The notes under the pieces were generated by a model that did not search any database, was not told the origin of the DNA, and saw nothing but the letters and a program-made list of their open reading frames with translations. Position numbers and translations under genes: made by a program. Positions 33,467-41,916 of a DNA stretch of 46,399 nt are shown one piece after another (the first letter of the stretch is position 1; every line of letters begins with the position of its first letter). The stretch is taken from NCBI GenBank assembly GCA_023391155.1, contig JAEWBM010000118.1, forward strand, positions 1-46,399, written 5' to 3'. The stretch comes from Acidobacteriota bacterium. GTDB lineage: Bacteria; Acidobacteriota; Blastocatellia; Pyrinomonadales; Pyrinomonadaceae.

Positions 33467-33498
33467 GACCGGATCGCACTGGCAGGTGCGGTCCGGTC
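33467..33498. other. Strong hairpin between two polysaccharide genes
   Basis: GACCGGATCGCAC (33467-33479) and GTGCGGTCCGGTC (33486-33498) form a 13-bp stem with one wobble on the plus strand and a 6-nt loop. A T run follows only on the plus strand (33503-33507). The genes on both sides are on the minus strand, so it is not a normal terminator for them. It might stop antisense transcripts, stabilise the mRNA or partly reduce expression. Confidence 0.6.
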
Positions 33499-33569
33499 GT
33501 AATTTTTATCGGGCGCTTTGCCCAACAAGTTCCACTCGGCGGCATTGCTTGAGGCCGCCTCCGTCGCTA

Positions 33570-34610
33570 TCAGGCCCGACGGACGGAATAATTGTCTTCA
33601 CCTCCTATACCCCGCGCCTTGGCGGAAGCTTTCTGCTCCTGAACGACTCGGTGATACATTCGTATGACTCGCCTCGTAGTACGCCGTTCATCGAGTTCGA
33701 GTATCGACTCTCGTGTAGTGACGGGCCCCGCGGCCAACACTCTTGCTAATCCCGCTGCCAACTCTGCCGGCGTGTCCCCGCAAATGACCCCCGCACCCGC
33801 CGATGCGATCCGTTCCCGTGTGTCACCGACATCGACCGATACGACGGGTAGGTCACAGGCGATCGCCTCTTTGACCACATTCGGTGAGCCTTCGTGCATT
33901 GAGGTCAGCAACAGGGTGTCGCACGCACTCATGTACATTGCTATCTCGGCGTGCGTAACCTTCGTCGCAATGACCAGTTCGGCATCGGTCTCTCGCTTTA
34001 GCAGCTCGACCGCCTCCCGTGCCAGCTCCAAACGTTTTCGCGGATTGTTGACCGTCGAGGCTGCAAAAAGGACCAGCTTCTTGTCCTGCGGAAGTCCGAG
34101 TTGCTCTCGGCAATCCCGTTTGTCCATAGGCCGGAAGACCTCGAGGTCCAGGCCGCTCGGGATCACCTCAACATCCTTGCTTCCAAGTCGGTCGGCCAAC
34201 GCCCGCGAAACGGCGATCTTACCGTCGGCATAGCGCGCGGCCAGCCGCGACACTACCTGCAGTATCTTTCCTTTCAATGTATAGCGGCCGTTCGGCCCGA
34301 CTATCCCTTCGAGATCGTTCCCTCGGAAGGTGATCACCCACGGCATACGCTTCGGAAAGCCCAATATTGCACTGTGCCCCCACTGTGCATGCATCAGGTC
34401 ATAGCTTTTCCCAGCGGTATGTTTTCTTAGGTCCAGCCACGCCCTTACATAGTTGCGCAGACGCTGGCGGCCATTGAAGGCAAAAACGTCCACTTCCACC
34501 CCTTCGCGGCGAAGCGCGTCGATCTGACGAACGATGAATGGAACTGCGTTAGGGCGCTCGGGTGACGGGTATCCGCTGGTCACCATTAGAACTTTGAACC
34601 GTGTCTTCAT
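33570..34610 (-). CDS. GT4 family glycosyltransferase
   Basis: The protein is 346 aa. The N-terminal lobe begins KVLMVTSGYPSPERPNAVPFI and contains HAQWGHSA and GNDLEG. The C-terminal lobe has VIPSGLDLEVF, VLFAASTVNNPRKR and the donor-binding segment SMHEGSPNVVKEAIACDLPVV in outline, which carries the E-x7-E motif. This is a typical GT-B fold, retaining glycosyltransferase. It probably adds one sugar to the undecaprenyl-linked unit. Its start overlaps the stop of the polymerase/ligase gene by four bases, so it is in the same operon. Confidence 0.9.
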   Translation of the reverse strand: MKTRFKVLMVTSGYPSPERPNAVPFIVRQIDALRREGVEVDVFAFNGRQRLRNYVRAWLDLRKHTAGKSYDLMHAQWGHSAILGFPKRMPWVITFRGNDLEGIVGPNGRYTLKGKILQVVSRLAARYADGKIAVSRALADRLGSKDVEVIPSGLDLEVFRPMDKRDCREQLGLPQDKKLVLFAASTVNNPRKRLELAREAVELLKRETDAELVIATKVTHAEIAMYMSACDTLLLTSMHEGSPNVVKEAIACDLPVVSVDVGDTRERIASAGAGVICGDTPAELAAGLARVLAAGPVTTRESILELDERRTTRRVIRMYHRVVQEQKASAKARGIGGEDNYSVRRA

Positions 34611-35890
34611 ATCGGTCTGTTAAATTCCGGGCCCGGCCGCGCCACTCTCACAACGCTTACCGTCGAAAGCGCGAGTGCGATCACGAACCAGTGCATCTTG
34701 TTGTGCTGCCACAGCCCGCTGATGTTAGCCACCATCACGGTGACGAACATTGAGAGCGGCACGACCCCCAATGGCCCGGTCCGCGTCGACCATGCTGCCC
34801 GAAATGTAAGCCCGAGGCCCGCAAGCATAGGCACGGCACCGACAAGGCCTGTCGCCACCAACAGGTACAAATACAAGTTATGCGGATTCTTCGTCTCTTC
34901 CTCCGGGTGGCCCAGCCGGGCCCCTAATTCGTATTCGCTGCTCTTTCCGCCCCAGCCCACGATCGGCCGTTCAAGAAACATTTCCCACGATATCGGGTAG
35001 ATCAATTCGCGGCGTGCCAGGTCACCGTCGTCCATTGCGCGCTCGAAACGCGACGACGTCACCTCAGACGTAAGCATCAGCGCACCGATCAAAAGGACGG
35101 CAGCGCCGACCAGGGCGATGTTCCTCGACCTGGATCGGGCACTGCCGTCTCCTAACACGATCACCATAAGCCCCGCAAACAGGGCCAAGAGCCCCCCCCG
35201 TGACCCTGTTTGGATGATCGCGTAACCGATAATAAGAATGACCAACGGAACCGCCATCTTGAGATGCGTAAGTCCGCGGCGCGTACCGTATGCCAGTCCC
35301 ACAACTGCCAGCATTCCCAAAGCCAGAATGCGGGCGAGATTATTCGGATGAAACCCGAACGACGTCGAGCGGTCCGTCATTGATTCGTACTCGGCACTCA
35401 TGCTCGATAATCCGGTGATCTGCATTACCGCGAGCAGCCCGCAAGCCGCGGCAAAGATGATCAGGCCGTTTCGAGCCACCTCGTGGTTTTTCATTATGTT
35501 GAATGACACCCACGCGAGGATAACCAGGTGGATCAGCACCTTGAGCTGCCAGTCTGACTCCTCCTGTACCGGCACATCCCCCAAAAGGGTCGGGATCGCA
35601 AAGACGATCACATATATTACAAAGAGCCAAAATGCCGCCGGCGGCCGGCGAAACGCGAGGTCCGGCTGAAAAAGCAGCGAGCCGACGAGGATGAAGAACG
35701 AGATCATCGTCAGCTCCAGAAACGGGATTCCCAAGTCTACGGTTTCGAACGGTATCGTCACCGCGTAGAAATAGAAGGCCAATCGAACCGGCGGCACTAC
35801 ACGGCACGCATTGATATCCTGCACCGAGCGGTACGCTTCCGCCTGGCCGAACTGCATCTGCTGTGTACCGTCGAACGCCGCTTCCGCCAT
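34607..35890 (-). CDS. O-antigen ligase/polymerase family membrane protein (Wzy-like)
   Basis: The protein is 427 aa with about ten hydrophobic helices. The Wzy_C/O-antigen ligase signature is visible: GFHPNNLARILALG, TGSRGGLLALFAG and, in the large periplasmic loop, ERPIVGWGGKSSEYE followed by NPHNLYLYLLVATG. These residues match the GxG and NxHN segments of the family. In a cluster with Wzx, Wzc and Wza it most likely polymerises repeat units in the periplasm. It starts 2 nt after the metallophosphoesterase stop. The family also includes ligases, so polymerase is an inference from context. Confidence 0.87.
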   Translation of the reverse strand: MAEAAFDGTQQMQFGQAEAYRSVQDINACRVVPPVRLAFYFYAVTIPFETVDLGIPFLELTMISFFILVGSLLFQPDLAFRRPPAAFWLFVIYVIVFAIPTLLGDVPVQEESDWQLKVLIHLVILAWVSFNIMKNHEVARNGLIIFAAACGLLAVMQITGLSSMSAEYESMTDRSTSFGFHPNNLARILALGMLAVVGLAYGTRRGLTHLKMAVPLVILIIGYAIIQTGSRGGLLALFAGLMVIVLGDGSARSRSRNIALVGAAVLLIGALMLTSEVTSSRFERAMDDGDLARRELIYPISWEMFLERPIVGWGGKSSEYELGARLGHPEEETKNPHNLYLYLLVATGLVGAVPMLAGLGLTFRAAWSTRTGPLGVVPLSMFVTVMVANISGLWQHNKMHWFVIALALSTVSVVRVARPGPEFNRPI

Positions 35891-35892
35891 GA

Positions 35893-38226
35893 CTACTGCT
35901 CAAGCAAAACAAAGTTGTCGAATCTGGCCTGCCCCGGCGAACCGACCGACCCGCCGGTCCCCGCAACGAGTTCAACCCGCATCAGGGTGATGCCGAGCGT
36001 CCTTTGAATGGAACGAAGAGATGTCCAGATCGCACCGTTCGCACTCGTTTCGAAACGGATCGTGTCCGTCCCCGCATCATGGCGGATCCGCCAGAACCTG
36101 TGAGCCACCGCGTCGTATCTCACGGACGTTTTGCTAGTCGAACCGTCGATCCGGCTCTCCAGATAAAGAGTCTTGCCTTTTGCCCTGAAGCTGTACCAGT
36201 TATCTTTATCGATCCCGACCGAGAATATGCTGACTGCATTATTTTGTGCGATAGCGGCCTGCACCGTCGCACTCCGGCCGGTAAGGTCCCATTCGGCGTT
36301 CGAGACACATCCGCCGTATGATGCTGACGAATAAGACGACCTCGGTGTTATCACCAACTCCCCGCCAGTCTCACTGACCGCGATCAGCGAGTCGTAGTTC
36401 GACGCCGACCGTGACAACTGTCCGAGGAACCATTTGGACGCGTCCATCACCCCGTCGTTGAAATCGTCAGAAAGCAGCCCACCGCCGGTTGCCGGGAGCG
36501 TTGCAGCCTCCACCGTATTTGAATACGAGGAATATTCCGTCCCGGCCCTGGCCCGTATTCGATAGCGATAGGTGGTGCCGGCTGCCAATCCCGTGTCCTC
36601 GAATGATGTGGCATTCGCTCCTGCCTCGCCGATCTGCTCAAAAACGATGCACCCCGCACCGGTGCACCTTTCGATATGAAATGCGTCCTCGTTATCCGAA
36701 TCGTCCGTCCACGCCAGGTCGATCTCTGACTGCGAGGCCGCCTCGGCAGTTAGTCCGGACGGCGGTTCGGTCGGGCCGCCTGCCGGCTCGGTCGTCGCCT
36801 CGGCTATATTCGTCGCTGCCGATGCCCCTGCCTGGTTATATGCGATCACTCGATAACGATAGAGTGTTTCCGCCGTTAAACCGTCGTCGATAAATGAGGT
36901 TACTCCTGCGCTCACGGGCGCAGCTTCTGCAAATGCCGAGCATCCAGCCCCGGCGCATCTTTCTATTCGAAAGCCTCCTTCATTGTTGGAATTGTCCGTC
37001 CATGCAAGCTGAATTCGCTGACTGTCCAACGCCTCCGCCGTGAGAGCTGAAGGTGCATTCGGCGGCGTTACGGTTCCATGCGAAAGCGTGACCGTATTCG
37101 AATATGCCGAGTATCCCGCGTTGTTTATCCCTCGCACGCGGAAAGAATAAACCCCGCCCAATGTTATGCCGGTCGCCGTAAAGTTGTTGACGTTTGCGAC
37201 CACCGATCCGATCTCCGCAAAGTTCCCGCCGTTGACCGAAAGTTCGATCCGATAACCGTCTTCGTTTATCGCCGCATCCGTCCACGAAAGGTTCGCACGA
37301 TCATTCGATGCAAGCGCACCGTTTAGTCCCGACGGCGTCGCCGGCGGAACCGCGTCCGGGCCCATCGTATAGGTGTCGATGATCACGCCGGTTCGGGTAA
37401 TGAACTGAAACGTGATGCTGGTCTGCGAAACCGTCGCAAGCACTGCTCCGTAATTCGAACCGAATCGGGCGACGCTGCCGCTTATCGCGGAGCTGAAGCT
37501 CCCGGTACTGTCGCCGCCCAGGCCATTCGTGATATAAGGAAATCCGTTACGTATGATCCGTTCATACACGTGCGCATGGCCCGCAAAAACGATGTCTGCT
37601 CCCCACTGCTGATACGGCCATTGCAGCTTGGCCCACGATGTCCTCGAGGAAAACGGCGGATGATGCAAATAGACCACTTTCCATTGAGCCGTCGATGCGG
37701 CCAGCCGTGCTTGCAGCCACTCCGCCTGCGTCGAAGTGCTGGTGACACCGTCCGGCTCGCGTGTGTCGCTGTTGACCGAAAAGAAATGGACCGGGCCCCA
37801 CTGAAAGTCGTAATATCGCTCATTGCCCGGGAGGGCAAAGTATTCGAGATACGGCTGCAACGGCGCCCCTACGCGATTGTCCAGATCGTGATTACCCACC
37901 GACGGAAAGAACCTATTCGTTGTCGCCCCGGGCCCGTAAGTTCCCATGTACGGGTAAATGAATTCGTGATAGAACTGGCCGATGTTCTCATCTATTGTTG
38001 CGGCTTCGCCGTCAGGATAATTGTTGTCGCCCGTGGTGATGATGAAGTCGGGGTTCCAGCTTTTTACCAGGTTGGCAACATCCCGCTGATTAGCATCGCC
38101 CGATCCGTAATCGCCGATTATGGCGAACCTCATCACCTCCTGCGCACTCGCGTGAAGCGAAAGCAGAAGAGCCGCAGATACTATTAAAAAAAGCCGACGA
38201 ATGCCGGCCCGTGAAACTTTATTCAT
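35893..38226 (-). CDS. Secreted metallophosphoesterase with three Fn3 domains and a C-terminal beta-sandwich module
   Basis: The protein is 777 aa with a signal peptide ending near HASAQ (residue 29). The calcineurin-like metallophosphoesterase domain fills about residues 32-290 with motifs IGDYGSGD, TTGDNNYPDG, SVGNHDLD, YLHHPPF and AGHAHVYER, a full set of metal ligands. Three Fn3 domains follow, and the second and third share AWTD-S-NE and IERC-GAGC segments. The last about 190 residues (DDFNDGVMD onward) form a beta-sandwich module that is clearly similar to the N-terminal module of the lyase-like protein at 27752. It is secreted and probably binds a glycan. It may remove phosphate from a glycan or a lipid carrier. 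Confidence 0.88.
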   Translation of the reverse strand: MNKVSRAGIRRLFLIVSAALLLSLHASAQEVMRFAIIGDYGSGDANQRDVANLVKSWNPDFIITTGDNNYPDGEAATIDENIGQFYHEFIYPYMGTYGPGATTNRFFPSVGNHDLDNRVGAPLQPYLEYFALPGNERYYDFQWGPVHFFSVNSDTREPDGVTSTSTQAEWLQARLAASTAQWKVVYLHHPPFSSRTSWAKLQWPYQQWGADIVFAGHAHVYERIIRNGFPYITNGLGGDSTGSFSSAISGSVARFGSNYGAVLATVSQTSITFQFITRTGVIIDTYTMGPDAVPPATPSGLNGALASNDRANLSWTDAAINEDGYRIELSVNGGNFAEIGSVVANVNNFTATGITLGGVYSFRVRGINNAGYSAYSNTVTLSHGTVTPPNAPSALTAEALDSQRIQLAWTDNSNNEGGFRIERCAGAGCSAFAEAAPVSAGVTSFIDDGLTAETLYRYRVIAYNQAGASAATNIAEATTEPAGGPTEPPSGLTAEAASQSEIDLAWTDDSDNEDAFHIERCTGAGCIVFEQIGEAGANATSFEDTGLAAGTTYRYRIRARAGTEYSSYSNTVEAATLPATGGGLLSDDFNDGVMDASKWFLGQLSRSASNYDSLIAVSETGGELVITPRSSYSSASYGGCVSNAEWDLTGRSATVQAAIAQNNAVSIFSVGIDKDNWYSFRAKGKTLYLESRIDGSTSKTSVRYDAVAHRFWRIRHDAGTDTIRFETSANGAIWTSLRSIQRTLGITLMRVELVAGTGGSVGSPGQARFDNFVLLEQ

Positions 38227-38241
38227 CTCTATCCTGTTGGT

Positions 38242-38916
38242 CTATGCGGCCGAGGTGCCCCGGCCGTTGCCGATCGACAGTATCTCCTTTGCCAGTGAGC
38301 TCGACACCGTATCCGCCGTCTCGTATCTGTAAACGCGCAGGCCCCGCCTCTTTTCGAGTTCCCTCACGATGCTGTCATATGCCTCTCTGTACCCGTGAAG
38401 AAATGCTACTACCTCCGCCTCGGGCCTGTTCTTCATTCGGTGCTTTTTGTCCCGCGAGTTTATCCGTTCGATCAACAGATCGTCCGGGGCATCCAGCCAG
38501 ATCACCGTGTCGATCAGTCGTGCCCAGCGATCAAGCTGTTCCGATTCCCAGCTTTCGTACAAGCTTCCTTTTGCAGCCCCGTTAAGGTCCGCCCGCAGCT
38601 TTGCCAATGCAAAGACCGCCCCTTCGTCCAGGATCAGAAGCCGTGTGGCCGGATCGTTTTCTCCGGCGGTCAAATATCTATAGAAAGCTTCGAGCCTGAT
38701 CACCTGCTTCAGCTCCGCGATTCGTAAACGACGCCGGCCCAAAATAACCCGACCTAGTTTTGGTATTGCTCTAACCGTGCTGGCCGCGATCAGCGGCATC
38801 GGCAGCCCCCAGATCGTTACCCCCGCCCTCACCCCTCCGGCAGCATCAAGGAATTCCGCGACACTGCTCTTCCCGGCACCCGAAGGCCCGATGATCTCTG
38901 CGATCGAAATGCTCAT
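38242..38916 (-). CDS. P-loop kinase-like protein
   Basis: The protein is 224 aa. An early Walker A motif, GPSGAGKSS (residues 10-18), is followed by LLILDEGAVFALAKL (Walker-B-like DE) and VIWLDAPDDLLIERI, then a lid-like INSRDKKHRMKNR. This layout is like nucleoside and thymidylate kinases or adenylylsulfate kinase. No family-specific substrate motif is recognised. The gene overlaps the larger kinase fusion upstream by four bases. It may phosphorylate a sugar or glycan precursor in the cytoplasm, but this is inferred only from its place in the polysaccharide operon. Confidence 0.75.
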   Translation of the reverse strand: MSISIAEIIGPSGAGKSSVAEFLDAAGGVRAGVTIWGLPMPLIAASTVRAIPKLGRVILGRRRLRIAELKQVIRLEAFYRYLTAGENDPATRLLILDEGAVFALAKLRADLNGAAKGSLYESWESEQLDRWARLIDTVIWLDAPDDLLIERINSRDKKHRMKNRPEAEVVAFLHGYREAYDSIVRELEKRRGLRVYRYETADTVSSSLAKEILSIGNGRGTSAA

Positions 38917-40451
38917 AGCCGATTCCAGATCAGCGATCTCGTGGTCTCAAGTACGGAAGCGAATTTTCGATTTGCATCTACAACCGTCACGTCGTCACCC
39001 CATGCGATATTCCATAGTTCGCTCGAGCGCGAGTGGACATGGCTCGCCGGCTCGGTCGGCTTTCGCCGAACGGCCAGCACCGGCGAGATTCGCAGCACGA
39101 TCAATAGGTCGGGCGGCAGCATTGCCCGGTAATACTCAGCTTCACGCCGGGCCATCCGCGCCGCGATCGTCGAAAACGCTCCTTCCGGCTGAGCCTTGAT
39201 CCGCGGAGCATCCATCAGTTTTATCACCGGCAGTGGAAAGCGGTCGCTGATCACAAGGCCGCCGTTCGAAGCGAACTTTCGCATCCGTCGGTATAACCGG
39301 TAACGGTCCCTTGCGATGCATAGAGATCGGAACTGCTCGAGAATGTTGCCTGCCCCATCACCTCGAAACAAGGTCCGCCATCCCTTTGCCGCGCCCGCAG
39401 CCGCATAGGTAAGCGGCGACCGAGGTGGCCGGCCCATATGTATCTGCCGGACGTCAAACTTCGCCCCGAGCCAGGAGCTTACCGCATCGACACAGCTTGA
39501 TTTCCCGGAGCCGTCACCGCCGACGAACGCGACAAAGGCGCCGCCGTTCGAAAATCGCTTCCGCGTCCGGGCTTTCAGGCCCGCAGCCTGCATCGCCGCT
39601 TCACTGATCACGGTTATCCGCCGCCAATGATCATAAAGCCTCGAATGGCGGGCCATCGGCTTGAGATAGCTTTCGAGCCGCTGTTTTGCCGCAAAGCACT
39701 GCACGGCCGAACGCTTATTCATCAAAACGTCCAAACATTCCTTGAAAAGCGTCTGCCCCATTCCGGGAAAAAGGTCGTCCAGAACCGCGTCGAATCGGTC
39801 TGTGTCGATTCCCGACTGCAGCACCTCGATCTCTTTTCTGATCGCTTCATGGTGTTGCTTGCTTGTGCGTTTGATCAGCCTCTTTATGCCGTCTGCAAAC
39901 GAGAGTTTCAGCACCATGCGAATTACAAAAAGCAGAAGCTCTTCTTCACGCGAGATGCGATAGATACCCCGCTCGTCATATTCGACCCTGGCCAGTATCT
40001 TGCTCTCGATCGGGAACCTATAATTCTTTGAAGCATCATGACCGGCGACCAATGAGTAATGGGCGTGAATATGTACAAGCCTGTCGCAGCCGCGTCGATA
40101 GCCGTAGTAGTTCACCACACCCGGCAGTTCCTTTCCGCCGGAGACGGTGGTTCGCTTAAACCCCAGCCCGTATATCAGGCTCTCGAAACGGGGCGCATCT
40201 TCTCGTGCAACCAACAGGTCGAGGTCGCCCTTTCCCGTAAGCCACTCGTCCAGCCGCCAGTTGCTTTTCCAATGACAATAGGCGATCGCCTCCAGATGCA
40301 TCGCATCCAGAAGTTCCGCCACAAGCGGGTGCACCCTTTGAGCTTTCGCGACTTTGCCCCTGCGTCGCTTGGCCGCTTTAGCGGGTACCGGCTCTAAGCG
40401 GCCCCGCAGCGGCGTGCCTGCCTGATCTCGTTTTAAGGAATTTGCGTACAT
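38913..40451 (-). CDS. Nucleotidyltransferase-like/thymidylate-kinase-like fusion protein
   Basis: The ORF is 512 aa from ATG 40451, which overlaps the flippase 3' end by 74 nt. A GTG at 40334 is another possible start without overlap. The N-terminal half has CHWKSNWRLDEWLTGKGDLDLLV, where GDLDLL is typical of the nucleotidyltransferase fold (NTP_transf_5-like), and later HIHAHYSL. The C-terminal half has a thymidylate-kinase-like P-loop, FVGGDGSGKSS, then SDRFPLP and a basic lid. The combination recurs in bacterial polysaccharide loci. It may transfer nucleotidyl and phosphoryl groups to glycan building blocks. The reaction is unknown. Confidence 0.72.
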   Translation of the reverse strand: MYANSLKRDQAGTPLRGRLEPVPAKAAKRRRGKVAKAQRVHPLVAELLDAMHLEAIAYCHWKSNWRLDEWLTGKGDLDLLVAREDAPRFESLIYGLGFKRTTVSGGKELPGVVNYYGYRRGCDRLVHIHAHYSLVAGHDASKNYRFPIESKILARVEYDERGIYRISREEELLLFVIRMVLKLSFADGIKRLIKRTSKQHHEAIRKEIEVLQSGIDTDRFDAVLDDLFPGMGQTLFKECLDVLMNKRSAVQCFAAKQRLESYLKPMARHSRLYDHWRRITVISEAAMQAAGLKARTRKRFSNGGAFVAFVGGDGSGKSSCVDAVSSWLGAKFDVRQIHMGRPPRSPLTYAAAGAAKGWRTLFRGDGAGNILEQFRSLCIARDRYRLYRRMRKFASNGGLVISDRFPLPVIKLMDAPRIKAQPEGAFSTIAARMARREAEYYRAMLPPDLLIVLRISPVLAVRRKPTEPASHVHSRSSELWNIAWGDDVTVVDANRKFASVLETTRSLIWNRL

Positions 40452-41910
40452 ATTCTTTGAGGAATGCGAACATCCACATCCCGTCGACGCCCAACACCGC
40501 TCGTGGTGCAAGAGATAGAGCGATCAATAGGACGACTAAGACCGCCGCCGCGGCAGCTGCGAGGACGGCAATGTGCGGTACGTCCAGCGATCGAAGCACT
40601 TCAGCAGCCGTGTACCCGACCGAAAGCGAAATAGCCGCAACCAGGAATGCCGGCCCGTGCGCCGCGAAAAAGCGCCCCCATCCCGCACCCACCAGCTTAA
40701 GGCTGATATGGGCCATAAGGAAGAAATTAGCCGTCACCGCAGCAAGTACCCCTGCCGCAACTCCGGCGATCCCCCACATCTGCCCGACCGCAGCGCCGGT
40801 GAATACCAACGCCGCGTAAACCGCTTGCCTCCACGCTCGGCGATAAACCGCGCCGGTCGCTCGTGCCAACGAATCGCTGACCTTATAGCTCGTCCGCATC
40901 ATCAGGCCCGCGACCAGTATCTGGAACGGCAACGTGACTTCCGTCCACTGCGAACCGAGTGCGACCGCCACGACCTCCGGAGCCAGAGCGAGTGCGAACA
41001 TCCCCGCCGGCAGCATTACCAGCGCCACCAGCGATATGCCGCGAAAGTAAGCATTCGCCAACCGCTCCTGGTCAGCCTGCATCTTCGTCATCGACGGGAA
41101 AAGCACCTCGTCGAGTACCTGCCCGAAGGCGGTCGCCGAAACCGACATCAGCTGATATGCCCGTCCGTAAAGGCCGAGTGCACCCACTCCGAGCCACCGA
41201 CCTACAACGAGGTAATCGACGTTGAGCGCCGCGTAATTGGCGATCCTTGCAATGCTAAAACCGCCACCAAAATAGAGCAGCTGCCGCAGCTCTCTCCATC
41301 GGATCGCGATACCGGCAGGCGGAAAAAGCCAAAGCATCGATCCGGTCTTCACGGCGGCAACTACCAAATTCGCCACGACCAGCGCCCACACCCCGTAACC
41401 GAGAAGGCCGAGCGCTATTCCGGCACCGAGATAGCCCGCAGCAAAACTTACCGTTTCAATGTTTGCGAGCCACTTGAATCGCATCTCGCGGCGTGCAAGC
41501 GACTCCGCCGTCACCGCCGCACCGCGGATCACAAAGAGCAGGCTTAGGACCTTCAGTACGCCCTCTAGCTCTCGGCTTTCAAAGAAAGCGGCGATCATCG
41601 GCGAGCCCGCCCAAACCGCCGCGCCTATCAAAGCTGACAGTATCAGCGAAACACTGAACGCCGTCGAAACGTGCCGCCGCCGCAACCGCGGCCTTTGCAC
41701 AAGCGCCGGCCCGAGGCCTACGTTAGCAAGGATCTCCGACAGGCCGATGACGATCATCGCCGCGCCGATCACGCCGAACTCTTCCGGCGTCAACAGGCGA
41801 GCGAGGATCAGCAGAACCACCAGCTGCAGGACCGTCCTGGCGCCTTTTCCCCAGGCGGTCCACGCCAGTCCGGAAAAGATCTCCCCGGCAAGTCCTGCGT
41901 TCGCTTTCAT
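40378..41910 (-). CDS. Polysaccharide flippase (Wzx/MOP family)
   Basis: The protein is 510 aa with about 12-14 hydrophobic helices from near the N-terminus (TVLQLVVLLILARLLTPEEFG). LARLLTPEEFG and LVQRPRL are characteristic of the polysaccharide_synt/MOP exporter superfamily (Wzx, WzxC). It flips the lipid-linked repeat unit across the cytoplasmic membrane. The C-terminal tail is basic and cytoplasmic. It starts 6 nt after the Wzc stop, and its 3' end overlaps the start of the kinase fusion. Confidence 0.93.
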   Translation of the reverse strand: MKANAGLAGEIFSGLAWTAWGKGARTVLQLVVLLILARLLTPEEFGVIGAAMIVIGLSEILANVGLGPALVQRPRLRRRHVSTAFSVSLILSALIGAAVWAGSPMIAAFFESRELEGVLKVLSLLFVIRGAAVTAESLARREMRFKWLANIETVSFAAGYLGAGIALGLLGYGVWALVVANLVVAAVKTGSMLWLFPPAGIAIRWRELRQLLYFGGGFSIARIANYAALNVDYLVVGRWLGVGALGLYGRAYQLMSVSATAFGQVLDEVLFPSMTKMQADQERLANAYFRGISLVALVMLPAGMFALALAPEVVAVALGSQWTEVTLPFQILVAGLMMRTSYKVSDSLARATGAVYRRAWRQAVYAALVFTGAAVGQMWGIAGVAAGVLAAVTANFFLMAHISLKLVGAGWGRFFAAHGPAFLVAAISLSVGYTAAEVLRSLDVPHIAVLAAAAAAVLVVLLIALSLAPRAVLGVDGMWMFAFLKEYVRKFLKTRSGRHAAAGPLRAGTR

Positions 41911-41916
41911 ACGGCC

